A stretch of 64,000 nt of DNA, from assembly GCA_019279435.1 (NCBI GenBank), contig JAAALK010000286.1:19487931-19551930 (forward strand), written 5' to 3'. Position numbers and translations under genes: made by a program. Position 1 is the first letter of the stretch, and each line of letters begins with the position of its first letter. The notes below the pieces were generated by a model, which was given only the letters and a program-made list of their open reading frames with translations, did no database searches and was not told where the DNA came from. Shown here one piece after another: positions 46,526 to 56,840 of the stretch. Source of the stretch: Zizania palustris (lineage: Eukaryota; Streptophyta; Magnoliopsida; Poales; Poaceae).

Positions 46526-47118
46526 TGAAAGCCCCAATTTGGATGATCTTGAACGTTTTGGAAAGCTTGTGAAATCCTCTTTCCAACCAATCAAGCCACA
46601 CCTACAGATTCTATCTGAGGAGATTGCAATCATCAAAACAATGTGTGTTCCTTTTCCAGTCCGAACCATTTAAGCCCATGGGCCTTGTAACCGAGTTGTA
46701 TTCATCTAGGGCTCCCTTTGGCCGATCTCCACACGTCCCTAGCCTTATAAATATCCCCTGGCTGCCACTTATATATCGAGTTTTGTTTAGATCAAATTTT
46801 AGCTTCGCTACTTTGTCGTGTAACCCTGTGATCGTCTAGTTTGTCGGATAGATGTTACAGAACTCCACCATATTATCAATCTGAGTTGCTTGTTTATATT
46901 ATTCCTGCTTGTTCTTCGATTGCTTGCAGGAACAAATACTCTCATGGTTGGGTTGATTGTGCTGCCGCAAGGACACAGCAACCTTCGGAGTTGGTGTATC
47001 GATCGCTAAGGTGCAACACAAACGTCGCGTACGGTTGTAGTCGGATTGTCAACGTCTGTCCATCCTCAATCGAATCTATCCCTCTCATCGAAAGATCGGG
47101 ACACCCTAGCCTTCATCA
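46526..47118 (+). repeat. putative 5' LTR of element E
   Basis: 593 bp with TG/CA ends, an internal TATA-like box, and an initiator-Met-like primer site immediately after. No second copy is in the window to confirm the borders. Confidence 0.55.
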
Positions 47119-47496
47119 AGTGGTATTAGAGCAAGGTTGATCGGTGAGATACTCCCTGTTTTTACCTAATTTTTTCCTATAGTCCAAAAAAGCCAAAAAA
47201 ATATATAGTAGATTAGATCAGTCTCGTATTCCAAAACACTTTGAGCCTTTTACTAGTACTGCTTAGTTAGGGTTTGTTGAGTTTTTTGGTTACATCGTTG
47301 TGTCAAGTTGTTGGTTTTAGTGTCTAGTTCATTTAGAGTTTTGAGTTCTTGTCACCTTTTTTACCACCGTGTTGGATCTGTTTTTTATCCCTTAGTTTTC
47401 GAGTATAGATCAAATTGGAGTTAGTTTTGGTTTATTGGAATTCAAGATTGGATTCAAGCAGGTTGTGCAGGTGTTAATAAAACTATCATATCTTGC

Positions 47497-47715
47497 ACAT
47501 GCCAACGCAGATTGAAGATTTAGATACTTTTTGGAAAGTTAACAGCGAGATATTCAAGTTTCCTTTTAGTGAGTTTTTGTATATACTATGACTTTGTCAT
47601 TTGCTGTTATAAAAAAATAGAAAAAAAAAAGAAGAAAAAAGGCAGAAAGGTGCTAAAAAAGCCGCACAAAAAATAGTGAAGAAAAAAGTGGAGAAAGAGG
47701 AAATCTAGTTCTACC
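47497..47715 (+). repeat. left arm of large inverted repeat
   Basis: It shares GCAGATTGAAGA, GATACTTTTTGGAAAGTTAA, ATTCAAGTTTCCTTTTAG, GACTTTGTCATTTGCTGTTA and AAAAAAGCCGCACAAAAAAT with the inverted right arm at 49668-49935. About 220 bp, lacking a 44-bp block present in the right arm. Both arms have long A/G-rich runs. Confidence 0.8.
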
Positions 47716-48168
47716 TTTGTCGGTTTGGTGGTATCGTTTATGTCTAGGTTCGCGTCTCTAGTATGTTCTAGCCTAGGACTAGCACAATACTGACTTTGAA
47801 TGATTATTCAACTTACATTGACTAATGTGGTTCTAATATTTCCTTTGTTAGCATCTTTGCTCGCCTATAGCTCTACATACTCGGCTATTACTCTACAGGG
47901 CTAGCAACAAAGCATTGATACACCTTTCTCCAGAAGTTGTTTGTGTTTGCGGGTGTCGTCACCTCTTGTCTTGCTTGGTAAGAACTAGTAAGAGCTTGGT
48001 AAAAAGCTTGAGTGTGTGTGACCTTTTAGCCTCCAAAACGTAGTAGTTGATAGGAACGTGCATATTCTTGTGTATGTTTCTTGGTCACTATTAATCATGA
48101 CAGGATTGCGCAAGTAGATAAAAGATGATCATGCTCATATACAACTTCCTGGTCAGATTTGCCACAAC

Positions 48169-49077
48169 ATGGAGAGTGATCAACATGAAGGATGTGATAT
48201 ATTAAAATATTATCTAGCGAAGGTAGAATCATCTCTACCTTTGTTTGATGGTAAGTTTGATTCTGAAGCGTATGTCAATTTGGAGCTAGCAGTAGATAAA
48301 GAATTTGATAAATATGATTTTTCTAATGCTCAAATGATTAGGGATGCTAGCACAACATTTACTGGTTCTGCATCTTTTTTGTGGACATATATAGACAACA
48401 GACCTAAAACTTGGCATAAATGCAAAACAATGATGAGAAGGAGATTTGTGTTTTCTTATTGGGTTAATTTTTTCCATGCCATTACAATTTTTGCGGTTTG
48501 CCAATATGCCATCGATGTGTCACTGACAGATGGGGCCGCCACAGTCACTGACAGTGGCATATAGGCAATTTCTGAAAATTATAATGGCATGTGAGTAATT
48601 TTCCCTATCGTTTATGTCTAGTGCTCTTCATGAATAATTAGAAAAATTGGAAAAAGCTAATAGAATTGTTAAAGAGTATTACAATGAATTTAAAATTTGC
48701 AGCATGTACAGTGGTTTAGAAGATTGCCATGAAAAAACAATGACTAGATTTTTGAAAGGGCATAATTTAGAAATACAAGTTTTGTTGGCTAATACCACAT
48801 ATAATCATTTAGAACACTTGTTTGTGCTTGCTTGCAATGTTGAGAGTCAGATTTTGCGTGAGTGGTTATGTAATGATAGAAAGCAGAAGCAATGTGAATT
48901 ATTTGATGATAAAGCTTCTGAATCTCCAATTTTGTTACGCAAAAATGATATGAAATCAAAGAAACAACAATCCCTTGTACCACCTATTACTAAAGTTTTG
49001 CAGGATATGCATAGCACTAGACTAAATAAGGAAAACAATACGGTGACTGTGCTAATTCCATCACTTGAGTAGGTAGA
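48169..49077 (+). pseudogene. Gypsy-type gag of element E, broken by a small MITE
   Basis: ATG 48169; the Retrotrans_gag-like core reads SLPLFDGKFDSEAYVNLELAVDKEF and WHKCKTMMRRRFV up to 48460. A 145-bp insert follows (48461-48605). The frame resumes shifted, with a TGA/TAA-broken linker and then LEKLEKANRIVKEYYNEFKICSMYSGLED, ending at TAG 49072. No zinc knuckle is present. Confidence 0.7.
48461..48605. mobile_element. 145-bp MITE-like insertion in gag
   Basis: The termini are inverted repeats of about 60 bp: GGGTTAATTTTTTCCATGCCATTACAATTTT.. against GGGAAAATTACTCACATGCCATTATAATTTT... Flanks are TATT and TATC, so the target copy is probably TAT plus one base. It separates two gag halves that are adjacent in relatives. 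Superfamily not determined. Confidence 0.65.
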
Positions 49078-49117
49078 CGCCCCATTAGTTTTTGAGGCTG
49101 CTAAAGGTAATAATGAG

Positions 49118-49657
49118 ATGAACCAAGGTGAGTATGCTTATGCTGAACCACATTTGTCCACTTATCATGCTAATTTAAAGCAAACATTAGTGGAACCTAT
49201 TTATGAAATTCCTTTGTCACAATATGATTTTGATGCTATTCCTTGTGATAAAGATGAGTTGTGTGATGCTTCACTTATATCCATGCCACAACTATTGAAT
49301 GAGCATGTTGCTATTGAAACATTAAGTGATTTGAAACATGTCATTCATATTACTAGTGAAAAGGAAGAACTCGGATTGATCTCTTCGTTACATACTTGGG
49401 GTTATATTGAATTTGATGATCTTTGTGAACTTAGTGCTTTAAATGAGAAATTACTCACTAGAACTGACTTGCCATGTCCTACTCAAATGCGTTTTCATGT
49501 AATTGGCAAATACAATTATCATGGAGTATACTTTGTGCATAGAGTTTACATATGTTCAGATTTGAAACTATGTTTAAATCTTGAAAATACTAATATCGAG
49601 GAAGATATTTTAACTAATCCTATTATGTGCATAGAGTTTACCGTAATTTTTTCCTAG
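49118..49657 (+). CDS. accessory reading frame after gag in element E (unknown)
   Basis: 179 codons from ATG 49118 (MNQGEYAYAEPHLSTYHANLK) to TAG. It is acidic and uninterrupted, with a DFDAIPCDKDELCDASLISMPQ region and a more structured-looking end (FHVIGKYNYHGVYFVHRVYICSDLK). It is in a different frame from the preceding gag. It has no protease DTG or RT motif. I do not assign a function. Its being open where gag is broken suggests either recent origin or chance. Confidence 0.45.
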   Translation: MNQGEYAYAEPHLSTYHANLKQTLVEPIYEIPLSQYDFDAIPCDKDELCDASLISMPQLLNEHVAIETLSDLKHVIHITSEKEELGLISSLHTWGYIEFDDLCELSALNEKLLTRTDLPCPTQMRFHVIGKYNYHGVYFVHRVYICSDLKLCLNLENTNIEEDILTNPIMCIEFTVIFS

Positions 49658-49667
49658 ATTTGAAAAA

Positions 49668-49935
49668 CTAGCTTTCCTCTTTCTCCACTTTTTTCTTCAC
49701 TATTTTTTTGTGCGGCTTTTTTAGCACCTTTATCCCTTTATCTTCTCTTTTTCTTCTCTTTTTTATAACAGCAAATGACAAAGTCTTAGTATACACAAAA
49801 ACTCACTACAGGACTTCCAAATTTTGTAAACGACCGAGTTTGAAGATGACCCTAAAAGGAAACTTGAATATCTCCCTGTTAACTTTCCAAAAAGTATCTA
49901 AACTCTTCAATCTGCATTGGCATGTGCGAGATATT
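49668..49935 (-). repeat. right arm of large inverted repeat
   Basis: Reverse complement of 47497-47715 with scattered differences and an extra 44-bp block (about 49815-49860). It looks like a leader fragment of a second copy of element E in opposite orientation, cut off at 49936 by Copia LTR sequence. Confidence 0.8.
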
Positions 49936-50300
49936 TGTAGGACCAAAAGTAGTGACCAGAGGGGGGTGAATGGGCGCCTAAAATTCTTTCGAATCAATGA
50001 CCTTCTCCCAACACCCAATGCACCTCAACAGACAATCAACGGAAGTAAACAGATCAAAAGTGCTAAAAATAATCTAGCCTAAAAACGACCGGTGTCCTAA
50101 TTGAAAAGACACCAATAAAGTGTTTAAAGGCAGATTAACAGAGCATTCAAAACATAGACATTTCAGGCATCATAAAAATTAATCATCACAGACATTTAAC
50201 TCAAGTACGCGCAAAAACGAGGAGAAGGCTTACAGTTCAAAAGTTGTCTCCTATTCTATACTTGATGAAGCCTATGTCGGAGTCTGTGTACGTGACCTTC
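49936..50300 (-). repeat. Copia LTR fragment, same family as element B
   Basis: Starts TGTAGGACCAAAAGTAG, matching the LTR start at 61400 (TGTAGGACCGGGAGTAG), and follows it for about 360 bp (GGGGGGTGAATGGGCGCC, AAATTCTTTCGAATCAATG). It is cut at 50301 by the Gypsy LTR; the remainder would lie right of this window. Confidence 0.8.
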
Positions 50301-50398
50301 TGTAACACCCCAAATTTCCAAAGAAATAAAAATATAGTTTATTTATATTTTTCTGAAAAAGATTATTCTTGAATTTCCTTTAAGGCTATAAATACCCA

Positions 50399-51566
50399 TG
50401 TTGGGGGAATATATTTCCCTTGAACAGGGGCCAAATGACGTCAGCCTCCGACAACCTTCGGCCCAGAGCCCAGCACTGTCGGAGCCTGTTTTCTCCCTAA
50501 GCATTGTTTTCAGGTCCCAAGGTGCCTTTCGGGGGTCCAGCTCGGAGCCCCCACTTCGGGCCCTGGCGCAGGGCGCCAGAGGCCACCCCCCGGGCGCAGG
50601 AGGCCGGAGGCCACCCTCCAGTTGCAGGACGTCGGAGGCCGCCCTCCGGAGCCAAGTCCGGAGGTCGCCCTCCGGAGCCCAGTTCGGAGGCCGCCCTCCG
50701 GAGCCAAGTCTGGAGGCCGCCCTCCTGAGCCCAGTTCGGAGGCCGCCCTCCGGAGCCAAGTCCGGAGGCCGCCCTCCGGAGCCTAGTTCGGAGGTCGCCC
50801 TCCGGAGCCCAGTTCGGAGCCAAGTCCGGAGGCCGCCCTCCGGAGCATGCTTCGGAGCCCCCCTCCGGGGTACACTTCGAAGCCTTCTCCTCCGCAGGCC
50901 AGCCTTCGGACCCTGTCAAGACTGTTCGAAGCCAAGGCTCCGAGACCCCAGTTCGGGGCCCAGTTCGAAGCCCAGGCTCCGAGACCCCAGTTCGGAGCCC
51001 TGTTCGGAGCCTTGCTCGGAGCATGCTTCGGAGCCCCCCTTTGGGTGCACTTCGAAGCCCTCTTCGCAGCCTCGGCCATAGAGCTCCGACCCCTACTTCG
51101 AGGCTCAAGAAATATCTAAGTATAGGCCATACCGGGGGCCCCTCCGCCCCTGGTATGTCGTTTAGCTGGTCAAAGTCTGGCGCAGCCTGACACGTCTGTA
51201 AAGCTATAAAGTTGTCTGGTACCTTTGCACAGTAGCTAGCTCCCTTTCCCTGTCTACCCCTATAAGCCTAGGAGCTTGTAGAGGGTATCTTGGTCTTTTC
51301 CTTAAGGCCTGCGTGCCTATAAAAGCAGGGCCAAGCCCTTGTAGTAGGATACGCTCTAGGGGGCCATGAGACCCTGGAGTTATTTCTCCACACCAAGGCA
51401 TAGCATGCCAAATCCACCACAAACTGGACGTAGGGCTATTGTCCCCTAGGGGAGGCCCGAACCAGTATAAACTCTTTCTCCCTCTGAGAGAACCCATCGA
51501 GGTTCATTCTCCACATCATGCACCACCACAGGAAAACCTGCTGGAACTAACGCAATTGTTCCAACA
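50399..51566 (+). repeat. 5' LTR of T2 with 26-bp internal tandem repeat
   Basis: TGTTGGGGGAATATATTTCC..GCAATTGTTCCAACA. Between about 50632 and 50845 a 26-bp unit (CCGGAGCC.AGT.CGGAGGCCGCCCT) repeats about eight times. A TATA box GCCTATAAAAGCAGGG lies near 51316. Many open frames in both strands come from this GC-rich repeat and are not genes. Confidence 0.92.
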
Positions 51567-51633
51567 GTTGGCGCCGTCCGTGGGGAACTTAGTCCTAGAA
51601 GCTAAGTTCTCTACCACTGCCTGCAACCCGAAG

Positions 51634-51990
51634 TGCGCCTGAGGGGGGAGCTTCGAGGCTTTCTTGCTTCGCGCACCCTCCGGCAAGGGGCTTCGGGTGC
51701 AGCTCGAAGGCCACCTTCGCCTTCCTCCATCCTTCACATACCGGAGCTCACTCTCCGGCAAGGGGCTCCGCTCCACGTGTCGGCGGCCGTCGAAGCCCCA
51801 AGAGCTACGAGTACGCCTGAGGAGGGAGCTTCGAAGCCTTCTTGCTTCACGCACCCTCCGGCAAGGGGCTTCGGGTGCAGCCCGAAGACCGTCTTCGCCT
51901 TCCTACTTCACACACCGGAGCTCACCCTCCGGCAAGGGGGCTCCATTCCACGTGTCGAAGGCCATCGAAGCCCCAAGGGCTACAAGGTAT
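51634..51990 (+). repeat. two 178-bp tandem units in the T2 leader
   Basis: GCGCCTGAGG.GGGAGCTTCG at 51635 recurs at 51813, and the following GCACCCTCCGGCAAGGGGCTTC block recurs likewise. The copies differ by scattered substitutions. They lie between the primer site and the hairpin array. Confidence 0.75.
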
Positions 51991-52045
51991 GTACAATCCG
52001 AAGCCCTACTTCGATATATCAATCTACAATTACATTAATATAAGC

Positions 52046-52270
52046 CCGAAGCCATGCTTCACCTTATTCAAAACCAAAGCCATGCTTCGCCTTATTCAAA
52101 ACCGAAGCCATGCTTCGTCTTATTGAAAAACCGAAGCCATGCTTCGCCTTATTCAAAACCGAAGCCATGCTTCACCTTATTCAAAACCGAAGCCATGCTT
52201 CGCCTTATTCAAAACCGAAGCCATGCTTCGCCTTATTTAAAACCAAAGCCTTGCTTCGCTTTATAAAATC
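52046..52270 (+). repeat. 28-bp hairpin tandem array in the T2 leader
   Basis: About eight copies of GAAGCCATGCTTCGCCTTATTCAAAACC. Each holds the palindrome GAAGC-CAT-GCTTC and could form a small stem-loop in RNA. Degenerate GAAGCC.TGCTTCG motifs continue to about 52830 outside the array. Confidence 0.85.
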
Positions 52271-53091
52271 CGGAGTACCCCTCCGAAGGCTACACAGTGC
52301 CTCCGGGCCCGTAGCAGTGGGCTAAAAGGACTCCGGGCCACTGGCCCGACGCGTCCAGGGATTCCGGGCTCCGCACCCGAAGCATCCCAGGGTCAAAGGT
52401 GACCCAGAGTCGAAGGTGGCTCAGAGTCGAAGGTGGCTCAACTATCCCAGGTTCGGTGAATCCACACCAAATATCCTTTTCAATACAGGACCAAGCTCCA
52501 AAAGTCTTGCTTCGCTATCTAAACACGCACTGAAGCCTCGCTTCGTGTGACGTGATCTAAGCTAAAGATTAAAGCCTGTCGAAGTCATACTTCGCTGAAA
52601 AATCTCAGTGCGTTTCAGAGCCTCGCTCACGCACAGCATCCAAATCCCAGCATGCCGAAGCATGCTTCGCTTAATTTGGTTATGCTGAAGCCGTGCTTCA
52701 CACCAAGTTAGCGTGTTCGAAGCCCAAAAGAGGCCTTCGCTCAATGAAATCCCGAGCAGCCAAAGCCCTGCTTCGCACCAAATTAAAGCATTCGAAGCCC
52801 AAAGCGGCCTTCGATTAAATAAAATTTCATGCGTCGAAGCCGCCGAAAGGCGCACCCTTCGCATCTTTTATATTTCTTGCCCGCACCAGCAACGGCTAAA
52901 TCCCTAGCTGCCACGAGCAAAGGGGGGAAGCATGTATGCGAGGTGTGTGAATGTAATACGCAGTACGAGCGTGACAAGCTAAAACGATCGAAGCCAAACA
53001 ATACGAAGCATACAGACGAAGTATGCAAATATAACAAACTCCATTCATTCTATATTGAGAAGTGTGTTACAAATATACTTCAGAAGCAAAA

Positions 53092-53546
53092 CTACATATA
53101 GTCTATATCTAAACCTAAGAAGAACCGCGTGCGAGGCCCCAACCCTCGCTTGCCCCCTCTTCGGCTAGGGCCACCTCGGCTGGACGTTGCCTCGTCGGAG
53201 CCCGCTCTCCCTCGAACAGCCCGTCCAGGCTCCGAAGCCCGTAAGCTTCGTCTTCCACTTTGCAGGTCGCTCCAAGTTAGCGAAGCCGGCGGTGCCGTAT
53301 CGAAGGCAGAAAAGTCTAGGGCTTCGTCGCCTGCTAAGGCCGTTCGCGAAGGCAAAGACAAAGGGCCCTGAAGGGACTCCGTCTTCACAGCGGCTAGTAA
53401 ATCCTGAGCTACTTCGGAGATGGCTTCGCCGCTAGGCCCCCTCGGAAGCTTAAACCGAGGGGGGCCCTCGGACCTAGCTACTTCGAGGATCGCCCACAAC
53501 TATCGAAGCTCTTCGGAGTCCTCGAGAACTTCGAGGTCTACGCTCG
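53092..53546 (-). pseudogene. antisense ORF B of T2
   Basis: It matches ORF B of T1: VDLEVLEDSEELR, then an in-frame TAG, then LWAILEVARSEGPPRFKLPRG, a Ser-rich centre, and an Arg-rich tail ending RTRFFLGLDIDY. The TAG falls where T1 has Leu. Function unknown. Intact apart from that stop. Confidence 0.6.
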
Positions 53547-53650
53547 GAGTCTGAGCCTGGGCAGGTATAAAAAACCCCCGCATTCATATTAATAAGCTGA
53601 TAGAATTTTTACAAGCCTGCAGCTAAGTATTACAAAAGGCCTAAGGAGAT

Positions 53651-56400
53651 CTACACCTTCGGAGGCGGAGGTGCCGAAGTCGAAGGCTGATCAGGCGCAG
53701 CAGGCGCTTTGGTTCGGCGGTGTCGAAGGGCCTTCTGGAGGTCGAGGATGGCTTCGCAGCCTTGCTCCTTCCAGGGGTCCTGCAGCCGCCGCCATGCTCC
53801 GCGAACTTCGGCCGGAGGCGTCACCAAGTGCGGACCCCCGAAGGCCACTAGGGTCGCGAAGGTTGCCGCTCGAAGGTGGTCACACCCCGCGGCATGGAGC
53901 ATCTGCAACACCCCTTGGCCCGCGACGCGACCGGCCATAAGAGCGAAGCCCGTCAGCGCTTCGTCTGCTATCGAAGCCACAGTCTTCAAGAAATCGGCGC
54001 GGTCCCCAATCGGGTCCTAATCACCAAAGTTCGGAGCCCGGCACTCGGTCCCTATTTTCTCAAGGACCTCGATCAGGCTCTGGGTGGCCTCGCCAAGATT
54101 GGCCACGACGAAGCTCTCAAGATCCCGAGCCCGTTGGCGGAGCTCCTCGTTCATCTTCGCCTGTCGGGCCTCGGCATCCTTCGAAGCCTGGAGCTCCGCG
54201 CGGAGCCGGGCCGTCTCCAAGGCCAAGGCCTCCTTCGCCTCAGCAGCCGAAGCTTCGGCCCGCCTGCGCTTCTCGGCTTCCTCCGAGACCTCACGGCGAA
54301 GGGCCTCCATCTCCTCTGCGAGGCGCTCCATCCGCCTGTCGGCAGCAGTCGAAGCTGTTGCGTTCAGTGCGAAGGCCTGCAGAAATTCAAGAAGTCATAA
54401 GTACCAATGAAAGGCTAAAATATAGTTCGAAGCTGCAAGGGGCTTCGCTCACCCGCATGAGGACTTCGTTCAAGCTAACAAAGAGATCCGTGGGCTCTCG
54501 GTGGCTAAGCTGGGCCACCAAGTCCCCCTCCTCCGCAGAAGCACAAGCCTGGTGGAAACCGTGGATCGCTGCCACCGTCACGCCCCCCTCGGCTTGAAAG
54601 GGTGAATCACGGCCACGGTCGCCTCCGCGGGCTTCGGCGAGGCGGGGCTCAAGCCCACCACGTCCACGTCTTCTTCGCCTCGAGGGACCTCACGGCCTCC
54701 GCTGCCTTCGTCGTCGGACGAAGTACCCTCGGACTCCGAATCGCTGCTGCTGCTGCTGCTGCTCGAAGCTTCTGTGGACTTCGCATCGGCGGGCTTCGAT
54801 CCACCTTCGCCTACCGGCTTCGCCACGGTGGGCCTCGCATCATCTTCGTCCTCTGCAGGGAGCCAAGTCAAAATCCGCATATTGAAGCAAAGCATGCAGA
54901 AAGGGTTTACCGTCATCGGAGATTTCTTGGAAGGAAGGTGGGGCTAAGTGTGCCCTCCAGCTCCCTCGCTGCGAAGCTGGCGCATCCACCTCCGTGCCCG
55001 AGGTTGGTTCCGTCGGGGCATCCGTGGCCTCCTTGGCAGCCGGAGTATGCGCGTCGGCCTCCGCCGCCGAAGACCTCGCCGCCAGGGGCTTCGCTGCCTT
55101 CTTGGAGGTCGGAGTAGCTGCGGGCTTCGCCGCAACCTCCCCCGAATTAAAAGCTTCGACCGTGGGGACCTCCGGCCGATGTCCCGAAGCATCCGCTTCG
55201 TCCTCGTCCCCCCTCTTCCTCTTGGCTCCGGCCGACGAGGTTGCCAGGTGGGCGAAGTCCGGCAGGGCCGGGAGCCCTCCGAGGTCGAGCGCGGTCCATA
55301 CCCTATTCCAGCGCTCCCAGGACCCCACCAGGGCAAGGCGCTGGTTCTGCTCCTCGGGGGTCGGAGTCCCGACGACTAGATCCGCCGCCGCGATGGCCTC
55401 CTCCGGGGTCCTCATTTCGAGGCCGGCTTCATGAAAAGTTTGAGTTAGAAGTGAAAATCTACGAAGTATTAAAGCAAAGAAATTGCGAAGCCTTACAGAA
55501 GCGGTCGAAGGCCAACTCGCTAAGTTCACCTCGGCCCGAAGCCTGAAAGAGCCCCTCCGGCCAGGAGCGCGCGAGGGGACTGAGCCGGAGGGTGATGAAC
55601 TCCTCCGCGAGGTCCCTCATACTCATCTTTGCCGCCACTCTCCGGAGCAGCAAGATCCTCGAGCGAAGGATGTCTTCGCTGGTCTTCACCACCCCTTCGC
55701 ACCGGTACAGGATGTGGGCATTGGTACTCCGAAGGGGGGAGTTCGCACCGACGGAGGCATAGAACCACTCTTGGTCCCACCTCGAGTACCATTTGTTGTT
55801 TACAGCCCTCGCCGGGAAGGCATCTTGGTACTCCTTCCGAAGCTGGAAATTGGCGCTGCCGAAGGCCATCGCCCTCTTGACGTGGTCCGTCCCCTCCCGC
55901 GGCTTCGGTTGGCAGTTGGCGTCATGGAGGGCGACGAAGACATCCGCGCGGCCCTCGCAGCCCTCGGCCCTCATGGCCCACTCGAAGACAGCTAACCTCG
56001 CCACTGCGTTGGGCGAAAGCTGAGGAAGCTCAAGGTTGTAAGCCTTTAGGACTTCGCTCAGCATCCCCACTGCAGGCAGTCCGAGGCCGGCTTCGAAGAA
56101 GGCCTCGAACACCACCACCTCGTCAGCACGAGGCCTCGGCTCAGCCTCCGACTTCTCCGGGACCCGAAGCTGGATCTTCGCCGCAATCTTCCCTTCGCAA
56201 GCCCTTCGGACCGACTCCTCCGTAGAGATCGAGGCCCTCATCTCCAGGGTCTACTCGAACTTGTCGGAGGGCGTCCGAAGGTCCCTCGGCCCCAGCCGCC
56301 TAGGCGTAGTCTTCGCCGCCGCAGCCGCCGCTGCCTGCACCTGGGCGGAGCCCGAGCTCGAGCCCAAGGCCAAAGGCTTCGCCACCGCCTTCTTCGGCAT
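53651..56400 (-). pseudogene. antisense spliced gene A of T2 (PF04195 type), two nonsense codons
   Basis: Predicted exons 56400-55530, 55426-54911, 54852-54453 and 54376-53651, with GT-AG introns and phases 1, 1, 0 as in T1. ATG 56400 reads MPKKAVAKPLALGSSSG. A TAG at 56253-56251 is followed in the same frame by the PF04195-like part (VVVFEAFFEAGLGLPAVGM, LPQLSPNAVARLAVFEWAMR). Exon 2 has WERWNRVW and a KRKRGDEDE stretch; exon 3 has a Ser/Asp run. Exon 4 is a coiled coil (EEMEALRREVSEEAEKRRRAE) with a TAG at 54019-54017. A minus-one frame change is needed at the G-run 54583-54588. Best read as a recently damaged copy. Confidence 0.65.
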
Positions 56401-56537
56401 GTTGATGGGACTTCGCCGCGAAGGTCTAAAAACCAGTGAAGGGGGCTCGAGCGAAGCTAGAAGAAGAAAAGAGCGAAGGTTGCAAGGCAACGAGAAGAAA
56501 GCGAATGAAGGTGTGCCGAGGCCGCATGCGGTAAGTC

Positions 56538-56549
56538 CCTATTTATAGG
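56538..56549 (-). promoter_or_regulatory. TATA box of antisense gene A in T2
   Basis: The minus strand reads CCTATAAATAGG about 138 bp upstream of ATG 56400. It is the counterpart of the box at 11148-11157 in T1. Conservation in two diverged elements supports a real internal promoter. Confidence 0.6.
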
Positions 56550-56840
56550 CGCGGTAAGAATTCCAACCATCGTGGGCCGAACCCACCGCCAGGTGGGCCT
56601 CCAAGCGAAGGCGAATCGGCCCATAGCAAGGTACTGGTAACTTTTTTGACCGTTGCAGAGCCGTTCGGGCTTCCCGAGGCCGTTCTGGCAACTAGCGCGG
56701 GCATTTATTACCCCCGGGTATCGAGGTCAGCTTCGGTCTAGGCTCCGAAGGTATGTTTCCTCTGAAGTTGAGTTTTCAGGTCATTTGTCCTAAGGGCGCG
56801 TGCACCCCTTCATCCCGAAGGCCTACACGCGAGGGGCTAC

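Larger units (their letters stand above)
46526..49935 (+). mobile_element. LTR element E with gag and an inverted leader copy
   Basis: A putative 5' LTR 46526-47118 (TGAAAGCCCCAATTTGG..CCTTCATCA) is followed by a primer-site-like AGTGGTATTAGAGCAAGG, a 1-kb untranslated leader, a frame-broken gag (48169-49077), an accessory frame (49118-49657) and an inverted copy of part of the leader (49668-49935). There is no RT and no second LTR in direct orientation. The LTR start is inferred from TG and TATA context (CCTTATAAATATCCCC near 46743). Confidence 0.6.

Noticed and set aside
50398..51119. Long overlapping reading frames on both strands (Pro/Ser/Arg-rich) in the T2 LTRs, also at 56753-57632.
   Set aside because: They come from a GC-rich 26-bp tandem repeat inside LTRs; peptides are repeats of the same unit in every frame.
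53876..54410. Plus-strand frames opposite the T2 antisense exons, also at 9651-10073 and 8216-8746.
   Set aside because: Mirror frames of the coiled-coil and PF04195 exons; codon usage and homology support the minus strand.
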